DNA from: Halichondria panicea
Taxonomy: Eukaryota; Porifera; Demospongiae; Suberitida; Halichondriidae
DNA: 64,000 bases
Assembly (NCBI RefSeq): GCF_963675165.1
Contig: NC_087382.1
Location: forward strand, 4,565,963 to 4,629,962
Direction of reading: 5' to 3'
A program made the position numbers and the translations under genes. The notes beneath the pieces are model-generated. The model was given only the letters and a program-made list of their open reading frames with translations, searched no databases and was not told where the DNA came from. Shown here piece by piece: positions 47,101 through 56,100 of the stretch. How positions within the stretch are numbered: position 1 is the first letter of the stretch; the number at the start of each line of letters is the position of its first letter.

Positions 47101-50100
47101 GTGGGTGTTCATCTAGATGCATATTCAAATGACTTGAGGTGCAGAGTGTTGCTACACTACTTAAGCAAACCAAGTAAGAGAATTAATGTACATCAGCAAA
47201 AGTACTGTAAAACAATAGAGCATTTGTTCGGGAGAAGTGGAGATGTCGAGCCAAAGTAGCAAAAGCATGCATGGTCCTCATCCTATGTTGAATCCGTAAC
47301 AGTGCTACAGATACTCTTTGAAAATCTAGGCACTTAGGAGAAGTTCAAGCAAAGATACACATACATCTGTACATAATTATGAAGCTTGTGGGTAGATCAA
47401 AATCATGATCAGCTTTGTTTTGTGGTTTAGTGGTGTGAGTACTCACTTCAACATTCAAATGAATCAACCTACTTGAAAAGTACTGTACAGGGTTTTGCAG
47501 AGTCTTTGAAATAGAGGGTGTAGAGCGTTCCTTATATGGATATCTAATGTTTACACATTGTGGTGTCATATACACATTGTGGTGAAATGCCAAGTCTGAT
47601 TGAGAAGCAAAATTCAAACTTTTTCTTGTGAAAAAAGCTGACCAAGGGAATATAAGGTGGAGAATAATGCATCAGACAGAGCTGCTTGGACTGTCTTATC
47701 AAAGTGTTGCTGAGAATCTTCAAGTTGATCCATCAACTGTTTGTAGAATAGTGCATTGTTGACATGCTGACTAAGATCTACAACTTTATGGTTGACCACA
47801 GATAACCTTATAAGGAACGCTCAACGCAAAACGCTTTTTTGTGGATATTGCAAAGATTCTGCAAAACCCTGTACATCTGATGTACAGTATATGCCTACAT
47901 TCTCTATTATAATTATACTCTTGGTATTATTAGGCCTTCCCCTTGGTTGGCCTTCCAAAAATTTTGAGAATTATATTGACTGTCTCATCTGTATGCTTTC
48001 AAGTCTTAACTGCACCTTTTATAGTGTGACCCAGTGTGAACTTATTGTGGTGTTGCATATAACACTCATGAATAACATTACAAACAGTAAATGGAATGCA
48101 AGAATAATTGATATTGTATACTATACTGACAGCCGTGACAGGAGATCCTGCTTCATTGAACATACCACTGTCTACACTCAACACTATAATTATAGAGAAG
48201 TAATGTTTCATCCTTCGCTAATTATACAATTTAAGCTGTTAGAAAACAATAGTACACACTAGGACAAATGGAATATATACGTATTTGAAAGCACTATAGC
48301 GTCTGGGATACTTCTGAAAATCACATAAATCGCTGCCAGAGCACAAGTTACATATATACATGTATGCTAGTTTGAGATGCTACTCCTCCGATAATACAAG
48401 GTTGGTAAATGATACGATTATAGACAGTACACTATAGCACAATGACACTACCCCTAAGCACAAGCGTTCGGAAAATCTACCTTGGACCCAGAGGAGGATC
48501 GTCAAGGTCAAAAGGTCTTAATCATAAAGCTATTTCCGGAGGACTTTCCACTCAACTAGCTCCATGTGAATTGGAGATACTAAAGGAAGAGTAGATGATC
48601 AATTAAAGTCCTCCGGAAGCAGCTTTTTGATTAAGACCTTTTGACCCTGACGATCTTCCACTACCTTGGACCCAAAAATTATAGTAGCAGTGTTTCTATA
48701 GACACAGACCAAGTAAGTGGCTTACCTCAATGGGATGAGAGTTATCGAGGGCGTCTAGATTTAGAGCACTGGCGTACTCTCGACTGAGGAAGTTGGTCCA
48801 AATCTCGAACTCTGGGTGGGTGTGGTCAACGCACAGGTATTCAATCCAAGTGGCGAAACCCTCGTTAAGCCAGAGATGGGTCCACCACTCCATGGTCACC
48901 TGACGTGGGCAATTAACATACATGTTAACGGAATTTATATTACTGCATGAACACTCACTAAACCAACCCCACACTCCACACTTATCACACTCCCCACTCC
49001 CACACTTATCACTCCGGCTCTATATATACCCTCACTATTTTTCACACTATCCCCACTTTCTACACTTTCCGCCCCCGCACTCCTCACACTATATAATTAT
49101 ATCATCACCACTCTTCACACCACCCCACCCTCCTCACACCTCACACCCTCACCAAGTTGCCGAACCACTGATGAGCGATCTCATGACCCACAACGAGGGC
49201 CACCAGCTGTTTAGTGAAGGCTGATGAGTTAACAGGATCAACCAGCAGCAGCCGCTCCCTGCATGAAGGTAAAGGGGAAGAGGCATACAAAGTATACAAA
49301 CAAGAAAGTAAGGGCATAAAGAGTATACCAGGAGTATACTCCAGATTAAACAAACAATTTTTCAGTAATTTTACAAAGGCACAATGAAGCTATGAAGGTT
49401 GTAAGTTAAGTAGCTCCCAGGGCCACCGTACTTCTTTGGCACGCATACTAAAAAATCAACATCCCGGTGTGACATGGTCCTTTAGAGATCCTTATACATG
49501 TAGGTCTCAAAATCCAATTGACACCAGAGGAAAAATACTAAAGCAACGCTTACCCTAGCACTTTGTTGCTAATGATTTTGAATAGATTGTAGCAACTAAC
49601 TACACGGTAGGTCTTGTAGGAGAGTAACTTGTAATTGACCACACCCACCTGTAAGTGACGAGCCCCCAGTTCTCCATGGCACCAGCTGCAAAGTCCTGGA
49701 TGGCGATGAGGTCCATCTTTGGCAGAGGGTACTTGATGTCAAAGTAGGTGGCGTAGAAGGGGAGGGTCTTCACAGCAACCTGGGGGGTAGAATGTGTGCT
49801 AATGATACAGCAACCTGGGGGGTAGAATGTGTGGTAATAATACTGCTAGTGATACAACACACTGGGGGGTATATAAAATGCTACGCAAACATTGAGGTAT
49901 ATAACTTAAGTTTGTGGGAGGTCAAATTATAACTTCAAAAATAAATCTGCTACTCTAATGGTGGTTGATTTATAATTTTAGCTCTAAGGGAGGTCTATCA
50001 ATAAACTCTGTCAAGTAATTAATTTAACTCACATCAAGAGCGTACTGTCCGTTCTCCTTCTTGCCTGTGGGCGTGAACACCCTCACCAGCACGCCATTGG

Positions 50101-53100
50101 AGTCCCGCCCCTCTACATGGTCAAACTCTCCCACGATAAATGCCAGGAGGTACGTGGACATGATGGGAGTGCGGGCAAACATCACTCTCTTTAGACCGCC
50201 CTCCACATCCTCACAGCTCGTCTCGTTCTGTGGGAGGAGGGGGAGTGTGTGTGAAGTAGGTGGAGTGTGTGTGTGTGTGTGCAGATCCAGAGGAGGTCCG
50301 ACAGGCGCGGTGCAGCTCAAGTAATTAGCCTCTGATTACTCTCAGCAAAAACATACGACGTGGACGGATAATTATTGTTAATTGCCTGAGCTGCACCGCG
50401 CCTGTCGTACCTCCTCTGGTGCAGATCGATTCATATAGTTGGGTGGAGGGTGACAGTATATTAATATCCCAATTTTTTTTAAAAGGCTGCTTTTTGTAAA
50501 GCAATTGAACAATTAAGCAACCTATAGTTGCTGTTAAGAGGGGTAGCTACAAATTGACCGGTTTTGACTACAACATAAATTATATAATTTTTACATCAAT
50601 TCCGCATCACAATCATGAGACTACAGTATGCTAGTACAATAGGGCAAGGTCTAGTATATTGTTGTAGAAAGACAAAGTCAGCTAGTGTAGGCTGAATGGG
50701 GTAATCAGAATGGGGGATTTCCACGGATTTCCCCACCAGTGCATAGAGTACAATAGTGAAATCATGTCATACACATGTACATGTATATCTCACTACATGT
50801 ATTAAATGTATAATTATACTCACCATGTTGGACAGAGCCACAAGGTCCTTGGGTACAATGAGGGTGACATCAAAGGAGGCCTTGATGAGCGGTTCGTCCC
50901 AGCAGGGGAGGGCCCGACGAGCATCAGCTGCCTGTGTGTGGGCAGGGGAGGGCACATGTTAGTTACACTCACAACTAGATACACACCCATCCACTCTACA
51001 TATATCTACCAACGAGTAAACATCTTTTAGTAATTTAGTAAACGTCAAGCTTTGACAAGTATACACACAAAGTAACAGATAATATTTATTGACACTCTCA
51101 CACAGCCAAACATTGACAACTGAAAAGTCACACAATACAGACTAAAACTGTTTAAAAGACAGTTGCTACAAGAACAGGAAACATATCACACTATAGACGT
51201 CTCAACAATTCTACAGACTAGACATAACACATACACTAGCTAGGTACAGTTGCAGTTATCTTTACAAAAGTTGGGTTTAACTAAAAGATACCACGGTATA
51301 AGCAGAGACATTATTACGCTGGTAAAGTAACCAGTGACTTGAAACGCTCGACCAGTGTGCCTTAGCGGACTCAAACCCTTTGCAGCTTCAGAAACACCAT
51401 ACCCCACAATTGCAAGTAGTATCAAAAGAGCTATAATAATTATCAAGCTGACACTAAGTATGAGCCAAATTCTAGCTTTCTTTTTGAGTAGAACTTTCTT
51501 GAGTAGAGCAGTGTTAATAGCTGTGATAATAGTTAATTCAAAACGAGTGAACGACAGCAGACCACCCATTACCGATAATGCCATAGTGTAATCGAAAACT
51601 AATTCGTAGCATACAGCACTTTGCTTTTGATTGTCAACAATCTCAGTGCAGTTGGTGATAGGTACCTCGTTGAAGTTGTTGTCAAGGATATAACAGTCTC
51701 GACTGGCATCACAATTTAGATCAGATTTGACAAACAAAGCGTCAGCTCCTACAGATAAAGAAAAAGCAAGCCACAGCAAAGCTTTAATGATCAATATGAA
51801 CTGGAAAAAATTTGCTTTTTCCAGCACTGGAATGTCATCAACATACACAACTTGCCGGCCCAGTTTATCAATATAAGTCACTCTTGGTATCTCTCTCAGC
51901 ACGCCTTGGTTGCTCCCATACACAACTCTAACGATGAAATTAAATAGTCCCATTAGCTCAAAGTACACAAACCATAGCTTTGAGTAGTCACATCTAAATT
52001 CAGTTTGACATTCTGCATCCTTAAATCCAACTTCAGTTTCGTTATCTTCGTTAGAATCTGCTCTACTCACTATCTCCATAATTGGTTCTAGCGTAGGTAG
52101 ACACTCGACTCTAAGTGGAGGTGTACTATATATAGTGCCTTCAACTGAGGGAGTAGGTGAGTTAGAATCCGATTTAGGCCTGCACTTGCAATTACATGTA
52201 GATGTGTGATGGCAATATTTCCCATTGCAATCTGCACATTCACATGCCTTACACTCGAGTTTCTTACACTTTTTGCAGTGACAAGTTTCACAAAGACAAG
52301 GTTCTGGAGGCTTCCTTGAACACTCATTGCATCCTGGGAAGAAATGACAGCTTTTGTAAGAGTCTTTCTTACAATCACCACCCTTGCCATTGTCACCGGA
52401 GGCCAGGGGATCACTAGCCTCAACACGATCAATACAGTCCTCACAAGCACAAGGTGTTGCTGGGTTGTCCATACATTTGAGACGGTTGCAACTAGTGCAG
52501 TGACAGTACTTGCATGCCTTAGGGCAGTAGCTGAACTCCTTGAGGGATTTTTCGAGTTGGTCTCTCTTGAAGCAGCACAAACTACACCACATACAACCTG
52601 CTATAGAAATGAAGAATCCAAAAATTATCCATATGAGGATAATGGGACCAATGTCCCAATTTAGGTAACAGCTCTCAACATGGCAGAAGCTACCCATCCT
52701 CTTAATAAGCACTATATAGCACAGAGTGAAAACTTATATATTTTTGTGCATTTATTTTGCAAAACATGCTAATGATTACGCCCACAGGAAGTTAGGACTG
52801 AATATGCAATTTTGAATCACGTGGTATAGAAACCCAGGAATGCATTATTGAATAAACTGAATTACACACATAGAATTGATACGACAGCATACAGTAAAGA
52901 AACTAAATCCCAGTCAGGGTTTCATACAGAGGGGGGGGGGGGCGCCCTGGGATTTCCCCCACCTGGAAATATGAAAAATTAATGATGTCATACCATTTCA
53001 GATAGATCTACATGTAGCTATAATGATTATTCTACGTGTATCAGTTGAGAAAAAGTCTCTTACATACATCAGGAGTGCTACATGTATATCCAATCTAGCA

Positions 53101-56100
53101 CATGGTACAGTTCAAAGTTCAGACAGGGATCACATGCATGTATACAATTATTATTATATGATACCCTTTGAAATTTAAAACTTACAACATAAGTAGTGCA
53201 TGTACATAGTGGGACCATAGATAGAGTAGAGAGGGATTGGCAACGGAAGTGGTTCACGTGATGTTTTACAATGAAGTCTATGTAGAGCTCAGAAACAATC
53301 CGTGTTTCGCTTTCTACCCGGGTAAGTTTACCAGGAAACTTATTGAGTCTAATCATGGCTAATGCATGCGTCTCAAAGACCCCTCTAACACACAAATGCC
53401 CCCTGATGGTGAGTATCATTTGGAAACGAAGAAAATAAAATCTTGATTGTCATGAAGTAGCTAGTCTAACACAGAGCAATTTTTCATGCTTGTGTTAGTT
53501 TAGCTACGTTATAGTTAGAACATGGGTACGAGGTATATATCTATGTGTTATAGTGTCCCAAAGCTCGAGGGCTTTAGCCCGAGGGATGAGGGACACTATA
53601 ACCATAGATACCGAATGCACATGTGCTAGATCCCACTTTTCATTGGCTGCCTCAGGCAAGAAGTGTATCTATAAAAGCAGCAAGCCTTAGCACAGCTTTA
53701 TTTTGAAAATGTCCTGTTCTGACAAGCTAGATGATTTCTGCTTCTCTGCTAAAAAAACCTTTGCATTGGCCTTGCTTCAACATTGGAACTAGTGACTCCA
53801 CCTTGTGCAGGAAGCGCTCTGCAACAAATGAGCCCAGCCTCCTCTTTTTTCTGCACTCAAGCCCCACCCCAGCTCAAGCTTCTCAGTAAACTGTTCTGAT
53901 CTGTACGGCTAGCTAGCAAGGAACAGCTTGCAGCAATGCTACAGTGCACTATCGTTCCCAAAAAGACACAGGAGTCTACTGAAGTAAACAATTTGAAACA
54001 TGGCTGCAGGATAGAAACAGAAGTCAGGAGGACGAAGTTGACAAATGCTACAAGTTGAAGACATACTTTCATGCTTGTGACAATGGACCCAGAACTATTA
54101 AAATCATTGGCTCTTAGTGTTCCTCGTAGAGACAAGAAAAGATACTGGGGAACTCTACCATCAACCCAGCAAACGCTATAGAAACTGGTAGTGAAAAAAC
54201 TGAACAGCCATAGCTAATTATCATGCAGCTACAGCTATTATCATTTCTGTACATTCAAAAAATTATACTTGTACTTTATACCCTCAAGCTTATAATTCCC
54301 TGGGAAACTATGAGATTATGGCTCATAATTCCCTGCTAAACACACACAAGTGGGATCTAATATGATATAGCTAAGGTTGTGTCACTAAGTAGTGTGCTGT
54401 GTCCCAACTGGCCACAAGTATTTGATGAAGTTGATGTTTAGCAGCAGAACTGCTCGTGGACTTTTTACAGACAGCAAAAACAATTCTCATGAATTCTTCA
54501 TGTTTAGACCCCACGTTGGAAGTAAGCCTCGATTAAAACCGCGGGGAAACACGGATGGTACTTCGAGGGTACCTCGTTTCCCAATCCCTCTCTACTCCAT
54601 CTATGGTGGGGCCATAGGCTCTGTACACACATGCACTAGAGGTCAATTTGAGTACCTTTTCTGCTTTGCTAAAAAAATGTTTTTTTTCCGGTGAGTTGAA
54701 GGTGTACAATGCAGTAAGAACAGTTAAGAAATAGTTTTAAGCACAAAAACCTCCAAATTGCACCTTAGACAATCATTCTGCCAAATTTTCAACAGCGTAC
54801 GGCCGTCGTCATTTCCCCCCCTTGGCTAAAAATCCTGTATGAAACCCTGCCAGTTCAATAGCTATAGACTACCTTATATAGCTAGCGGGTAATTTTCGTC
54901 GGGGTTGAACTTGAACAGCGGTAATTTTCGTAAGTAAAAATTTCGTCCAAGATGTAGCAATACTTACTTTCATCACAATCATAATCAGAAGCTACAAAAA
55001 AAATATCAAAAAATGTTGACAAGCAAACGACAGTCAGCAATATAGATTTCAGTGTCAGAGCCAAATGCAGCAAAAAAGCCTTCTCAAGAATTGGAACATT
55101 GTTTATGTAGGCAATCTCCCTACCACGGCAATCAACACTACGTAATGTTTTGATTTCTCTTAGCGGACCTAAATTTCCACCATAGAAAACATTGCCAGCT
55201 CTTAAGAGGCTATTCATTTTGAAAGTTTTTTTGAAAAAGTATTTAATATTTTTGTAAAGGCTTTTACATGAACAAGAGATGTTTCGCTCAATAGAAGAAG
55301 AACAACCTTCACAACAACCTCCACACCACAGCATGACAAACAGTATATGATAACATCACAAATACCCCAAACTTTCAAAGCCTTATGCTTTATGACACCT
55401 TTGCAGTCTTCACATCCTGGCCTAGGATGCTTTCCTTTAAATGAAGTTCCTTCCCGGCAAGAAGAGAGGATCACTCTCTAAACTGTTTGGCAGAACTAAA
55501 GACAAAGATGTTGACCTGAGGCACGAACTAGAAGCAAAGACACAGCAATCAAAGTCCATCGATTTTGCAGCACTGGAGAAAAAGAAAGATGTTGAATTGG
55601 TCGAAACATTTATTACAAGTGCACGCACTGGAGCCATCACTGCACTTTAGATGGCCACAATTACGACAATAACAGTTTCCACAAGGAGCCTCTTTGTCAC
55701 AAGTTACACTCTGCTTTTTTAGACAACAATAATGCTGGCAAAAAGGTGCTACGACAAAAACACCTATAGACACACCTCCAAAAACCCATGTTAATAAAAT
55801 AGGCAATAAATCCAACAAAAGAAACACAAGTTCCACATAACGACTCATGATAGAAGACTTTCTTGTTAGCTCTAAATTCTGCTCAAGTTGCGAATTAATG
55901 TACGTTTCTAATTACTCGCACGTGGTTTTAATGAGATTTATTGCATTTTCCAATTATCTGCGAGTACGACTCTCATTTTTGCAGAAATTAATGACCCGCA
56001 AAAATATGTCACCTTTTACAAACATCATTAAAACTGTGTGCGCCCATTTAGATCCGTGCAGAAGAGGGACAGGTCTCATTTGGTCGCTAATTACGCTATT

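Larger units (their letters stand above)
24594..49602. repeat. Tandem unit 2 of the ~25-kb array
   Basis: Same order as unit 1. Its left three quarters are nearly identical to unit 1; from about 43.79 kb onward it differs clearly. That right part forms the 3' half of the complete PSA-1 gene. Unit-specific insertions: 25404-25871 (468 bp), a 19-bp minisatellite at about 46200-46400 and a 1304-bp element at 46620-47923. Confidence 0.95.
49603..52914. repeat. Tandem unit 3, partial and most diverged
   Basis: Aligns with the left end of units 1 and 2: PSA exons 6, 5, 4, then one nested gene and its upstream flank. Homology fades at about 52.91 kb, where a 1.9-kb transposon begins. Unlike units 1 and 2 it has no CAGGGGCGTAGC insertion, no doubled exon 4, and an unbroken exon 6. 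It forms the 5' half of the functional PSA-1 gene. Confidence 0.9.

Noticed and set aside
47345-47617. 90-codon minus frame in the 1.3-kb element
   Set aside because: Mostly foldback arm; only a short PYKERST trace relates to transposase.
53078-53419. 113-codon minus frame in PSA-1 intron 3
   Set aside because: Crosses the end of the 53211-54618 inverted pair and has no recognisable features.
55441-55650. Plus frame reading [20 protein letters not shown]
   Set aside because: Looks protein-like, but it overlaps the minus-strand broken paralog whose order matches the nested family; no splice or start support on the plus strand.
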